A stretch of DNA of 10,585 nucleotides from Actinomycetota bacterium (GCA_947381255.1 CANCUC010000017.1:1-10585), one strand, 5' to 3'. Shown: positions 1 through 7,183, counted from the stretch's first letter. Made by a program: numbers and translations. The notes: generated by a model not told the origin, from the sequence alone.

Positions 1-309
1 CCGCTCGGGGTCGACCTCATTGATGCATCGAGTGGCGGAAATGTTCACAACGCCAAGATTGCCGTAGGACCTGGCTACCAAGTCCCATTCGCCGAGGCGA
101 TTAAACATGGATCAACAATTAAAGCTTCCGCAGTTGGTGCGATTACAGATCCAGTTCAAGCAAATGCGATTATCGAGAGCGGACAAGCTGATGCGGTAAT
201 GCTTGGACGCGAGATGCTTCGAAACCCACGATGGCCGCTTCACGCAGCCCACGTACTAGGAGCCGACATTAAATGGCCGGCTCAGCTAGTTCGTGGCAAG
301 TTAAATTAA
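1..309 (+). CDS. Old yellow enzyme family NADH:flavin oxidoreductase (YqjM-like), 3' end only
   Basis: The last 102 codons of an FMN-dependent ene-reductase; the 5' part lies outside the window. The frame opens at base 1 and ends at TAA 307-309. Recognisable YqjM-type blocks are DLIDASSGG near the start, GPGYQVPFAEAI, a SAVGAITDPVQAN stretch, and the FMN-phosphate-binding segment ADAVMLGREMLRNP followed by WPLHAA. The ending with WPAQ.VRGK is usual for this subgroup. These enzymes reduce activated C=C bonds with NAD(P)H in the cytoplasm; the physiological substrate cannot be read from the sequence. The gene is convergent with pntB and the two stop codons interlock in the palindrome TTAA at 306-309. 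Family assignment is firm; which ene-reductase it is remains open. Confidence 0.9.
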   Translation, partial: PLGVDLIDASSGGNVHNAKIAVGPGYQVPFAEAIKHGSTIKASAVGAITDPVQANAIIESGQADAVMLGREMLRNPRWPLHAAHVLGADIKWPAQLVRGKLN

Positions 310-326
310 AGCGCCTTAAGCGCGCT
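301..326 (-). terminator. Weak intrinsic terminator-like hairpin in the last codons of pntB
   Basis: Read on the minus strand, AGCGC (326-322) and GCGCT (314-310) can pair around a 7-base loop, followed by TTTAATTTAA (310-301, overlapping the stem's last base). The hairpin is built from the final Ser-Ala-Leu-Lys-Ala-Leu codons of pntB and the T-rich stretch crosses its stop codon. The stem is only 5 bp plus a possible G-U pair and the T tract is interrupted by AA, so efficiency is doubtful. On the plus strand the same hairpin follows the stop of the old-yellow-enzyme gene but lacks a T run. Confidence 0.3.
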
Positions 327-1685
327 CACAACCTTTGTTAGTGAATCCTTTGCATCACCAAAGAGCAATGAAGTCTTTGGATCGTACAAGAGTTCATTTT
401 CGATTCCAGCAAATCCTGGGCGCATCGAGCGCTTCAAGAAAATAACATTGCCGGCATCAGCTACATCCAAGATTGGCATTCCATAAATTGGGCAACCAGG
501 CGTTGTCTTAGCAGCAGGGTTAACGACATCGTTTGCACCAACTACAAGGACTACATCCGTCTGAGGGAATGTTGGGTTTACCTCATCCATCTCAACCAAT
601 TGCTCATATGGAACATTCGCTTCAGCGAGTAGCACGTTCATATGTCCTGGCATACGTCCTGCAACTGGGTGAATACCGTAAGCGACATCAACCCCTTTGC
701 TAGTCAACAAATCAGCTAACTCGCGAACGGTGTGCTGAGCTTGAGCAACAGCAAGGCCGAAGCCAGGAACGATAACCACGCGTTGTGCGTAGTTGAGCAG
801 GATTGCTACATCATCAGGAGAACTCGACTTCACCGAACGAACTTCGCCACCTTCAACTGCAGCCTGAGGCTTTGCAGTAAAGGCTCCAAAGAGAGTTCCA
901 AAGAGTGAGCGACCCATCGCCGCTGCCATCAAGCGAGTCAAGATTGTTCCGGAGGCTCCAACGAGGGTTCCAGCCACAATCAGAAGCGTTGATTGCAGTA
1001 CATAACCGCTCGCGGCAACTGTCAGACCAGTGAAGGCGTTAAGAAGTGAGATAACGATTGGTACATCTGCGCCACCAACTGGAAGTACGAAGAGCACACC
1101 AAATAGAAGCGCGAGAACGGCCATAACCGTTAGAGAGGTATTGCCAAGTGAATGAATTACCCATTCGGCGCAACCCAAGGTTCCAGCGAGAGTCGCTGCG
1201 ATAACGAATCGACCACCAGGAAATACCACGGGGCGAGTTGTCATGATCTCTTGCAATTTTAAGAATGTCACGACAGAGCCAGAGAACGAAACACAACCCA
1301 CGATGACTGTGAATACTGTAGCGATTACCTCTGCAGTACTTGCACCTGCACCGAGCTTTAAGTATTCAACAATGGCTACGAGAGCAGCAGCGCCACCACC
1401 CACACCATTGAAGAGTGCAACAAGTTGAGGCATCTGAGTCATCTGAATCTTGCGTGCAGCCGGAACTCCGACTATTACGCCGAAGAAGATCGCTCCGAGA
1501 ATCCACCATTTATGTTGGTGGGTCATTCCAGGCGAGAAGAAGACCAAATCTGTTGCGATAAATGCACCAGCAGCGCCGATTAGATTTCCGCGACGAGCAG
1601 ATTTAGGGGAGGAGAGTCCCTTCAAAGCCAAGATGAAGCAGACGGATACAAAGAGGGTTAAAACGCCATAGAGATTCTCGTTCAC
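306..1685 (-). CDS. pntB: Proton-translocating NAD(P) transhydrogenase, beta subunit
   Basis: 459 aa, the usual length for PntB. Residues 1-270 contain the multi-span membrane domain II; residues 290-459 are the NADP(H)-binding domain III with GFGLAVAQAQ (308-317), the VAGRMPGHMNVLLAEA loop (341-356), GANDVVNPAA (383-392) and KRSM..GFAGIENEL (418-432). With PntAa and PntAb it couples hydride transfer from NADH to NADP+ to inward proton flow, supplying NADPH. The start is GTG at 1685-1683, overlapping the pntAb stop as GTGA and preceded by a near-perfect Shine-Dalgarno, AGGAGGTGAG (1700-1691), five bases upstream. This suggests translational coupling. Where the E. coli subunit has the membrane histidine (His91, ILHSFVG context), this protein has Asn93 in LFNGVGG; see findings. 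Its stop interlocks with that of the convergent upstream gene. Confidence 0.97.
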   Translation of the reverse strand: MNENLYGVLTLFVSVCFILALKGLSSPKSARRGNLIGAAGAFIATDLVFFSPGMTHQHKWWILGAIFFGVIVGVPAARKIQMTQMPQLVALFNGVGGGAAALVAIVEYLKLGAGASTAEVIATVFTVIVGCVSFSGSVVTFLKLQEIMTTRPVVFPGGRFVIAATLAGTLGCAEWVIHSLGNTSLTVMAVLALLFGVLFVLPVGGADVPIVISLLNAFTGLTVAASGYVLQSTLLIVAGTLVGASGTILTRLMAAAMGRSLFGTLFGAFTAKPQAAVEGGEVRSVKSSSPDDVAILLNYAQRVVIVPGFGLAVAQAQHTVRELADLLTSKGVDVAYGIHPVAGRMPGHMNVLLAEANVPYEQLVEMDEVNPTFPQTDVVLVVGANDVVNPAAKTTPGCPIYGMPILDVADAGNVIFLKRSMRPGFAGIENELLYDPKTSLLFGDAKDSLTKVVSALKAL

Positions 1686-2002
1686 TTGCTCTCACCTCCT
1701 GCAACTTCTGCATCCTTTTTGACGCGAGGCTTACCCTTGAACATCTCAAGCATCCGATCTGTAACTACAAATCCACCGACCATATTTACTGTTGCAAGAA
1801 CTACCGCGGCAGTACCTAAGCCGAGTTGAATGTTGTTGCTCGCGTGGTCGGTAACAGTGATGGCACCAACCAAGATAATTCCGTGAATAGCATTTGCACC
1901 AGACATCAACGGTGTATGCAAAGTGGTCGAAACCTTTGAAACTACTTCGAATCCGATGAAGATTGAAAGTACGAAGATGGATAAAAGCGCCAAGTTACTC
2001 AT
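1682..2002 (-). CDS. pntAb: NAD(P) transhydrogenase, alpha-2 membrane subunit
   Basis: 106 aa with three predicted membrane helices at about residues 4-22, 34-51 and 57-80, followed by a short charged, lysine-containing tail. The motif HTPLMSGANAIHGI (29-42) is the hallmark of the alpha-subunit membrane region; here the alpha chain is split into two polypeptides, as in the three-subunit enzymes of Rhodospirillum and Thermus. The ATG at 2002-2000 directly abuts the pntAa stop (TAAATG), with AAGGGAG inside the end of pntAa as ribosome-binding site. Its TGA overlaps the pntB GTG. His40 (NAIH) occupies the position that is Ser in E. coli PntA (NAIS), which matters for the proton path. The subunit works in the cytoplasmic membrane with PntB. 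Confidence 0.95.
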   Translation of the reverse strand: MSNLALLSIFVLSIFIGFEVVSKVSTTLHTPLMSGANAIHGIILVGAITVTDHASNNIQLGLGTAAVVLATVNMVGGFVVTDRMLEMFKGKPRVKKDAEVAGGESK

Positions 2003-3109
2003 TTATTTAGCTCCCTTGCGATTTTCGCCGTTCATCGTGACCGTTGCAGCATCGATAATTTCATCCTCAAAGTTTGGAACTACCTGACCTTCTTTAACCA
2101 TCAAGAGAAGGAGGTTTACAACGTTGCGTGAGAAGAGCATCGAAGCGTGGAATGCGAGCTGGCTCGGAACATCCTTGCCGCCCCACATCTTTACTCCATT
2201 GGCCGTGGTGACAATTTCACCAGGTTTAGTGCCTTCTACATTTCCACCAGTCTCGGCAGCGAGATCTACAACGACAGACCCTGGAGCCATTGCGGCGACC
2301 ATATCTGCGGTAACCAATCGTGGAGCTGGGCGACCCGGAACAGCCGCAGTTGTAATCAAGACATTTGCCGCAGCGATGTACGGAGTTAAGAGTTCGCGCT
2401 GCTTTGCGGCACGATCCTCTGTCATCTCGCGCGCATATCCGCCAGAACCCTCGAGAGCTTCAAGTTCAAGGGTGATGAACTTGGCACCCATCGACTTAAC
2501 CTCATCGGCCGAAGCTGGACGAACATCATAGGCACTCACTACTGCGCCTAGTCGCTTTGCTGTTGCAATCGCTTGCAATCCAGCAACACCGGCACCAAGT
2601 ACAACCACATTTGCAGGAGTAACAGTTCCTGCTGCCGTCATAAGTAATGGGAAGAAGCGAGGTGAAAGTTCTGCACCTACTAATACCGCTTTGTATCCAG
2701 CGCAGAGGGCTTGAGAGGTCAGCGCATCCATTGATTGGGCACGTGAGATACGTGGGACCAACTCAAGTGAGATTGCTGTGACTCCAGCCGATACTGCCGC
2801 ATCGATGGAATCGGTCGCGGTCGTAGGAGATAGGAATGAGATAGTAATGGCACCCTTTTTAAGCGACTTCATCGCATCGGGCGTCAACGGTTGGACCGAT
2901 AGAACTACATCGGCATCGTTGATGACATTTCCGCTCTTGACGGTTGCACCAGCTGCAGTGAATTGCGCATCTGAAAATTCAGAGGCAACACCTGCTCCGG
3001 ATTCAATGATGACTTCAAGTCCAGCTTTAGTCAGCTTAGAAATGATGTCGGGGACGAGGGCGACTCGTTTTTCGCCAGGTCGTGTTTCTTTAGGAACGGC
3101 TACACGCAT
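2003..3109 (-). CDS. pntAa: NAD(P) transhydrogenase, alpha-1 NAD(H)-binding subunit
   Basis: 368 aa, the soluble domain I of the enzyme, related to alanine dehydrogenase. The N-terminus MRVAVPKETRPGEKRVAL is the classic family signature. The nucleotide-binding Rossmann glycine motif is GAGVAGLQAIATAKRLGA (172-189), with Asp195 (YDVRP) placed to contact the NAD ribose. The 'RQD loop' residues near nicotinamide appear intact as Arg123, Gln125 or its neighbours, and Asp128 in SRAQSMDAL. It delivers hydride from NADH to the NADP+ held by PntB. It is the first gene of pntAa-pntAb-pntB. The ATG at 3109 has no Shine-Dalgarno, but TAGATT lies exactly six bases upstream, suggesting a leaderless transcript. 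Length and motifs are complete. Confidence 0.97.
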   Translation of the reverse strand: MRVAVPKETRPGEKRVALVPDIISKLTKAGLEVIIESGAGVASEFSDAQFTAAGATVKSGNVINDADVVLSVQPLTPDAMKSLKKGAITISFLSPTTATDSIDAAVSAGVTAISLELVPRISRAQSMDALTSQALCAGYKAVLVGAELSPRFFPLLMTAAGTVTPANVVVLGAGVAGLQAIATAKRLGAVVSAYDVRPASADEVKSMGAKFITLELEALEGSGGYAREMTEDRAAKQRELLTPYIAAANVLITTAAVPGRPAPRLVTADMVAAMAPGSVVVDLAAETGGNVEGTKPGEIVTTANGVKMWGGKDVPSQLAFHASMLFSRNVVNLLLLMVKEGQVVPNFEDEIIDAATVTMNGENRKGAK

Positions 3110-3115
3110 GGCGTC

Positions 3116-3121
3116 AATCTA
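3116..3121 (-). promoter_or_regulatory. Putative leaderless promoter -10 of the pnt operon
   Basis: TAGATT on the minus strand, followed by GACGCC and the pntAa ATG, so transcription would start at or next to the A of the start codon. No purine-rich ribosome-binding site occurs upstream of this ATG. No clear TTGACA-like -35 is visible at 16-18 bases. The 67-base gap between argF and pntAa (3110-3176) otherwise holds only an AT-rich stretch with a short imperfect direct repeat (GGTTTT/GGGTTTT); I see no hairpin terminator for argF there, so read-through from argF into pnt is possible. Confidence 0.5.
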
Positions 3122-3176
3122 GCCAGTACGCAACTCAATTCATAGATTTTTTACGTTAAAACCCGGCAAAACCTAA

Positions 3177-4121
3177 TTAATAGGTGTTCCCACTCAATTC
3201 ACCGCGAACTAAGTGATATAAAATTGCCTGGATTGTTGTCCGACGGTGATATGCCTCACGCCAGATGACAGAGCGCTCCCCATCAATAACCTCAGCAGAA
3301 ACCTCTTCACCGCGGTGCGCTGGCAAGCAGTGCATAAAGATTGAGTCTGGAACAGTCAGATCCATTAGCTTCTTATCTACCGCAAATGGAGCGAGCGCCT
3401 TAAGTTTGGAAACTCTCTCCTCTTCAGGATCACCCATCGACATCCACACATCGGTGTACAAAACACTCGCATCCTTGGCAGCAGCTTCAGGATCAGTGAG
3501 TACCTCAATCTTTGCCCCGGTCTTGGCGGCAATCTCCTGTGCTTTACTCACTGCAGAAATATCGGGTGCATAAGAACCACCAGGAGTTGCAACCACAACG
3601 TGCGCGCCCATGATTGCTCCCATGGTTAGCCAAGCATGCGCCATATTGTTGCCATCTCCCACATATGTAAATTTTCGGCCTGCAATATCTTTTCCAAAGG
3701 CTTCACGGATAGTTACCCAATCAGCAAGTAGTTGAGTTGGATGATCATCATCGGTTAATCCGTTAATGATGGGGATAGTCGAGTTAGCACCAAGTTCATC
3801 AACATCAGATTGTTTAAAGGTACGAATGATCAGGGCTGATGCATACCCGCTGATGATCCGTGCGGTATCGGCAATAGTCTCACCTCGACCGATTTGCAGA
3901 TCATCTCCACGAATAAAAATCGGAGACCCACCCAGGTGAGCCACAGCAGTTTCTGAGGCAAGGCGAGTACGCGTCGAAGGCTTAGTCATGTAGATGGCTA
4001 CAGTGCGATTGGCAAGGGCGGTATTTGCTAAGAATGGTTTTACCGCGAATTGCGCTGCCGTATCGAGGAGCAGCTCGACATCTGCAGGGGAGAGGTCGGA
4101 GGTACGCAGTAGATCCTTCAT
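3177..4121 (-). CDS. argF: Ornithine carbamoyltransferase
   Basis: 314 aa, normal length for anabolic ornithine carbamoyltransferase, which makes citrulline from ornithine and carbamoyl phosphate in arginine synthesis. The carbamoyl-phosphate-binding motif STRTR is at 49-53, with IIRTF (98-102) and DDDHPTQ (124-130) as further substrate contacts. Ornithine-binding motifs are GDGNNMAHAW (155-164), TDVWMSMG (223-230) and MHCLPAHRGEEV (263-274), which contains the catalytic Cys265. The presence of SMG and HCLP together argues for an ornithine rather than an aspartate carbamoyltransferase. It stands alone, without other arg genes in the window, and is divergent from DUF3039. The ATG start has no Shine-Dalgarno but a TACGAT hexamer six bases upstream. 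No ArgR-box-like palindrome is convincing in the 30-base upstream gap. Confidence 0.97.
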   Translation of the reverse strand: MKDLLRTSDLSPADVELLLDTAAQFAVKPFLANTALANRTVAIYMTKPSTRTRLASETAVAHLGGSPIFIRGDDLQIGRGETIADTARIISGYASALIIRTFKQSDVDELGANSTIPIINGLTDDDHPTQLLADWVTIREAFGKDIAGRKFTYVGDGNNMAHAWLTMGAIMGAHVVVATPGGSYAPDISAVSKAQEIAAKTGAKIEVLTDPEAAAKDASVLYTDVWMSMGDPEEERVSKLKALAPFAVDKKLMDLTVPDSIFMHCLPAHRGEEVSAEVIDGERSVIWREAYHRRTTIQAILYHLVRGELSGNTY

Positions 4122-4127
4122 TACGTA

Positions 4128-4133
4128 ATCGTA
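4128..4133 (-). promoter_or_regulatory. Putative leaderless promoter -10 of argF
   Basis: TACGAT on the minus strand, then TACGTA (six bases), then the argF ATG. The whole gap to the divergent gene is 30 bases and contains no ribosome-binding site for argF, so translation probably starts on a leaderless mRNA. Any -35 element would lie across the divergent promoter and into the neighbouring coding sequence; none is obvious. Confidence 0.5.
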
Positions 4134-4138
4134 GGCGA

Positions 4139-4144
4139 TAACAT
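4139..4144 (+). promoter_or_regulatory. Putative leaderless promoter -10 of the DUF3039-GH18 pair
   Basis: TAACAT followed by seven bases (TGGGGTT) and the ATG at 4152. No convincing Shine-Dalgarno is present. It lies only five bases from the oppositely oriented argF -10, so the two promoters would overlap. The weaker match in spacing makes this slightly less certain than the argF, murI and pntAa sites. Confidence 0.4.
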
Positions 4145-4151
4145 TGGGGTT

Positions 4152-4421
4152 ATGAAAAACCCTTTCGCCCCCTCTCGTGGTGAGCCGATTGGGATTGGCG
4201 GCACGGATACTCTTGAAGAGGAGCGCCTAGCCCCAACTGATGAGGGTGATCACGAACGCTTCTCGCACTATGTGCGCAAAGAGAAGATCACCGAAGCGAT
4301 GGTGACTGGAAAACCGGTCCGCGCCCTCTGTGGCAAGAAGTGGGTGCCAAGCCGTGATCCCGAGAAATTCCCGATATGCCCAACGTGTAAAGAGATTTTC
4401 GACGGATTGAAGAAAGAGTGA
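4152..4421 (+). CDS. DUF3039 family protein, zinc-ribbon-like
   Basis: 89 aa, small, charged and without signal peptide or membrane helix, so probably cytoplasmic. The sequence resembles the actinobacterial DUF3039 family: an acidic N-terminal part with a GDHERFSHYV segment (32-41), then ALCGKKWVPSRDPEKFP and CPTCKEIFDGL. Cys60, Cys76 and Cys79, perhaps with His34 or His39, could bind a metal ion as in a zinc ribbon; this is inference from spacing. The function of the family is not known to me. The start ATG lies 30 bases from divergent argF with a putative leaderless promoter. Its stop TGA overlaps the GTG of the next gene (GTGA), which implies co-transcription and coupled translation with a secreted hydrolase. 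Confidence 0.85.
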   Translation: MKNPFAPSRGEPIGIGGTDTLEEERLAPTDEGDHERFSHYVRKEKITEAMVTGKPVRALCGKKWVPSRDPEKFPICPTCKEIFDGLKKE

Positions 4422-6277
4422 GGCCCAGAGGGTCCGCGCTCATTCGTACTGCTGGATTGGGCGTAGCCGCGCTGGTATTCGCGACAACTTCAACAATCTC
4501 TTACGCCGATAGCACCCCAACACCTACCGCGACGCCATCAACCTCCTCGGTATTTCCCTCGCCAACTCCGACCCCTGGCGCAACTCCTTCGATTCCTTCG
4601 GGTGGGCTCGGGCAACCCCGGAAGATTCTGACTGGCTGGATTCCTTATTATTCGATGAAGACCTCACTGCCATCTGCAATTCTCAATGCCGATCTCATCT
4701 CGCAGGTTTATCCATTCTGGTACACGTTGCGAGATCAAAATAAAATTGCGGATTTGTATACGCCAGCTAACCCAAGTACTCCCATGGCGACTCCCTTGCA
4801 ATCAATGCAAGCGGCCGGCTTCAAAATTCTTCCGACAATCACCGATGGCACAGCGGTTGATCCAAAGACTGGAAAGAGTTCACAACTCGTTCTCTCCAAT
4901 CTTCTGGCTAACCCAACATCGAGAGCGAATATTGTCAACGCAATTCTCGCCTTGGTGATGCAAAATAATTTTGATGGAATTGATCTCGACTTTGAAAACT
5001 TTGCCTTCGTCGATTCAATTTCTACCTGGCCAACCACACAAACTCGTTGGGTGCAATTCATTTCAGATTTATCTACCGCGCTTCATGCGCAAGGAAAACT
5101 CCTTTCAATTACAACCCCACCACTCTTTGATCCTGCATCTGGAAAGAAGGGGTATTACCTTTACGCCTGGTCGCAAGTGGCGGGCTTTATCGATCAACTT
5201 CACATTATGGCTTATGACTATTCGACAAGTAGCCCAGGCCCAATTGGACCTCTGCAGTGGACTACCAATGCAGTCACCTACGCTGCTTCGGTCATTCCAG
5301 CTTCCAAGATCTATATCGGAATTCCTGGATATGGTCGCGACTGGGTGACAAAGGTAATTGGAACCTGCCCAACCCTTCCTATCAATTATAGTAAAACTGT
5401 TGCACCCGGAGTTGTATCCACTGTTGTCATGCATGATGTCGCCGCCCTAGCCGCTACCTATGGCGCGACTCCGACCTATAACCAAACATTTGCTGAATCA
5501 TCATTTACCTATCAAAAAACCTATAACGGTACGACCTCTACAGGCGCGCTCACTACGTGCACCGCCTATCGCACCGTCTGGTATCAAAATGCGCAAAGTT
5601 ATACCGCGCGCGCGAATTTGGTTTCTCAATTTCATCTCGGTGGATTAACCGAGTGGACTCTGGGGATGGAAGATCCCACCGCATTCCAATCCATTCGAGC
5701 CGTAGCCCTATCAATCGCGCCTGACTCAATCAGCGCTTCACTCCACGTTGACTCAACATCCATCACGATCGGTACGCCGACACAGGTCATTGGAACATTT
5801 GCCCTGCCTGATAAAACTCCGGTGGTTGGAGTTCCAGTGCACCTGCAAGTTCAAGCACCTGGTGGTCTTTGGACCACCGTGCAAGATGGCGTTACCGGAT
5901 CAGATGGTTCCTTCACCACCAGCCTCACACTCACGGGCAATACCAACATCCGTATGTTCTCGGAGGGCACCTGGCAGAGATTAGAGGGAGATACCCCAAC
6001 CGTTGCGATCAGCGTTAACCGCTTATTAACCTGGAACGCCCCTGCATCAATGAAGTCCGGAGTTCCATACACAATCAGTGCGCAGGTAACTCCAGCGCTT
6101 GCGGGTATATCAGTTCTCCTTAGTAATGGTGCAAGCGCACTCACCGATGATTCAGGAAAGGCGATTTTCACAGTCACAAACTCCACTCCCGGATTTACAC
6201 CGTACCAAGTGCATGTACCGGCCGACCAGAACTTTGCCCTTACGCAATCTAGCTTTGTTATTGTTTGGGTTCGTTAA
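4418..6277 (+). CDS. Secreted glycoside hydrolase family 18 protein with C-terminal Ig-like domains
   Basis: 619 aa. The N-terminus has a signal peptide: Arg-rich start, hydrophobic LGVAALVFATT, likely cleavage after SYA (residue 30). A Ser/Thr/Pro linker follows (31-62). The GH18 barrel covers about residues 70-430: GWIPYY at the first strand, the catalytic signature DGIDLDFE (186-193) with proton donor Glu193, MAYDY (264-268), GIPGYGRDW (301-309) and the final-strand GGLTEWTLGMED (408-419). All the acidic residues of DxxDxDxE are intact, so it should be active on a beta-1,4-linked N-acetylhexosamine polymer such as chitin or peptidoglycan; the YaaH-like pattern fits the latter, but this is not certain. 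Residues about 435-535 and 536-619 look like two beta-sandwich (Ig-like) repeats; no cell-wall sorting motif is seen. The GTG start overlaps the DUF3039 stop; a weak GAAGAAAG may serve as ribosome-binding site. Confidence 0.9.
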   Translation: MRPRGSALIRTAGLGVAALVFATTSTISYADSTPTPTATPSTSSVFPSPTPTPGATPSIPSGGLGQPRKILTGWIPYYSMKTSLPSAILNADLISQVYPFWYTLRDQNKIADLYTPANPSTPMATPLQSMQAAGFKILPTITDGTAVDPKTGKSSQLVLSNLLANPTSRANIVNAILALVMQNNFDGIDLDFENFAFVDSISTWPTTQTRWVQFISDLSTALHAQGKLLSITTPPLFDPASGKKGYYLYAWSQVAGFIDQLHIMAYDYSTSSPGPIGPLQWTTNAVTYAASVIPASKIYIGIPGYGRDWVTKVIGTCPTLPINYSKTVAPGVVSTVVMHDVAALAATYGATPTYNQTFAESSFTYQKTYNGTTSTGALTTCTAYRTVWYQNAQSYTARANLVSQFHLGGLTEWTLGMEDPTAFQSIRAVALSIAPDSISASLHVDSTSITIGTPTQVIGTFALPDKTPVVGVPVHLQVQAPGGLWTTVQDGVTGSDGSFTTSLTLTGNTNIRMFSEGTWQRLEGDTPTVAISVNRLLTWNAPASMKSGVPYTISAQVTPALAGISVLLSNGASALTDDSGKAIFTVTNSTPGFTPYQVHVPADQNFALTQSSFVIVWVR

Positions 6278-6297
6278 CTCACCCTTAATTGACGATT

Positions 6298-6302
6298 GGA
6301 GG
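6298..6302 (+). promoter_or_regulatory. Shine-Dalgarno deciding the clpS start
   Basis: GGAGG four bases before ATG 6307. It rules out the longer reading frame that would begin at TTG 6289, because that codon lies upstream of the site and has no ribosome-binding site of its own. Confidence 0.7.
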
Positions 6303-6306
6303 CGGT

Positions 6307-6597
6307 ATGGCTACAGATACGATGATTGAATCTGATCTAGATATATCGCAACTCGTGGATAAACCCTGGGTGACAATTGTCTGGGATGACCCCGTTAATT
6401 TGATGAGCTATGTAACTTTTGTATTTATCAAGCTCTTTGGATTTACTCAGGAGCGTGCCCACGAATTAATGATGCAAGTTCACAATGAGGGTCGGGCTGC
6501 AGTATCAACCGGTTCACGTGAAGAGATGGAGCGCGATGTGCAACGCCTTCATGAACATGGACTGTGGGCCACTTTGCAACGCGACGATAAGTTCTAA
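6307..6597 (+). CDS. clpS: ATP-dependent Clp protease adaptor ClpS
   Basis: 96 aa from ATG 6307. ClpS delivers N-degron substrates to the ClpC/ClpA unfoldase and the ClpP protease in the cytoplasm. The core begins with WVTIVWDDPVNLMSYV (21-36), then the LFGFTQERAHELMMQVHNEG helix region and the ending GLWATLQRD typical of actinobacterial ClpS. Ungapped alignment with the E. coli protein puts Asp27 at Asn34, Asp28 at Asp35, Met33 at the gatekeeper Met40 and His59 at His66, so the binding pocket is kept with one Asn-to-Asp change that I recall as usual for actinobacteria. DUF2017 follows after three bases, the conserved actinobacterial partner arrangement. Upstream, a weak TTGTTT/TTAATT pair (6261 and 6285) might be a promoter, or the gene may be read from GH18. 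Confidence 0.95.
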   Translation: MATDTMIESDLDISQLVDKPWVTIVWDDPVNLMSYVTFVFIKLFGFTQERAHELMMQVHNEGRAAVSTGSREEMERDVQRLHEHGLWATLQRDDKF

Positions 6598-6600
6598 CTG

Positions 6601-7170
6601 ATGTCTGCCTTTTCTCGCGAGGATGGTATTTACTCTCTCGATCTCACGATCGATGAGGCGCACATACTTATTAATCTTGTAGAGCAGTTACTCGAGCTCT
6701 TAGGTGAAGGGGATTTTAATCATCATTACGATGAGAGCGATCCCTTTGCTCAGTTAATGGCACAACTCAAGGCCGCCCCTGAAGAGGTAGTGGTTCCAGA
6801 AGATCCCGTGCTCTTGCGATTGCTACCCAATGCATATGCAGATCCCGAAGCCGCCGCAGATTTTAGAAGATATACCGAACCCACTCTGCGTGGAAAGAAG
6901 AAGCGCACCTTGGCCCAAGTCCGCTCAGCGCTCGAAATTATCGTTGATGAGGATAGAGCTGGAGTAGTTGATGATCTCGATAGCGAGGTCTGGCTCATGG
7001 CTATTAATGATTTGCGGCTGGCACTTTCGGTCCGCCTTGAGATCAACCCGGAATCCTTCGAACTCTTTGAAGCCCTCGCAGATGAAGAGCCTCAGAAAGC
7101 CATTTACGCGGTTTATTTCTGGTTGGGCTGGTTACAGGAGAGTTTGTTGAACCTCCTCGCACAGGGATAA
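6601..7170 (+). CDS. DUF2017 family protein, clpS-linked
   Basis: 189 aa, predicted soluble and mostly helical, acidic. It matches the actinobacterial DUF2017 family found directly downstream of clpS: an N-terminal LTIDEAHILINLVEQLLELL helix, the segment DPVLLRLLPNAYADPEAAADFRRYTE (68-93), WLMAINDLRLALSVRLEI (131-148) and VYFWLGWLQESLLNLL (171-186) at the C-terminus. The molecular function is unknown to me; constant linkage to clpS suggests a role related to Clp proteolysis, but nothing in the sequence proves it. The ATG at 6601 is three bases after the clpS stop, with only a poor ribosome-binding site, so translation may depend on clpS. No metal-binding or catalytic motif was seen. Confidence 0.85.
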   Translation: MSAFSREDGIYSLDLTIDEAHILINLVEQLLELLGEGDFNHHYDESDPFAQLMAQLKAAPEEVVVPEDPVLLRLLPNAYADPEAAADFRRYTEPTLRGKKKRTLAQVRSALEIIVDEDRAGVVDDLDSEVWLMAINDLRLALSVRLEINPESFELFEALADEEPQKAIYAVYFWLGWLQESLLNLLAQG

Positions 7171-7183
7171 CGGGGCGGGCGGC

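Noticed and set aside
2124..2531. 135-residue plus-strand open frame inside pntAa
   Set aside because: It is a shadow frame opposite a fully conserved pntAa, with no recognisable family pattern and no ribosome-binding site noted.
3122..3176. Possible argF terminator
   Set aside because: The GGTTTT/GGGTTTT motif is a direct repeat, not an inverted one, and no stable hairpin with a T run is present in the argF direction.
6289..6306. Upstream TTG start for clpS
   Set aside because: The only good Shine-Dalgarno (GGAGG 6298-6302) lies downstream of that TTG and serves ATG 6307; ClpS length is also normal from the ATG.
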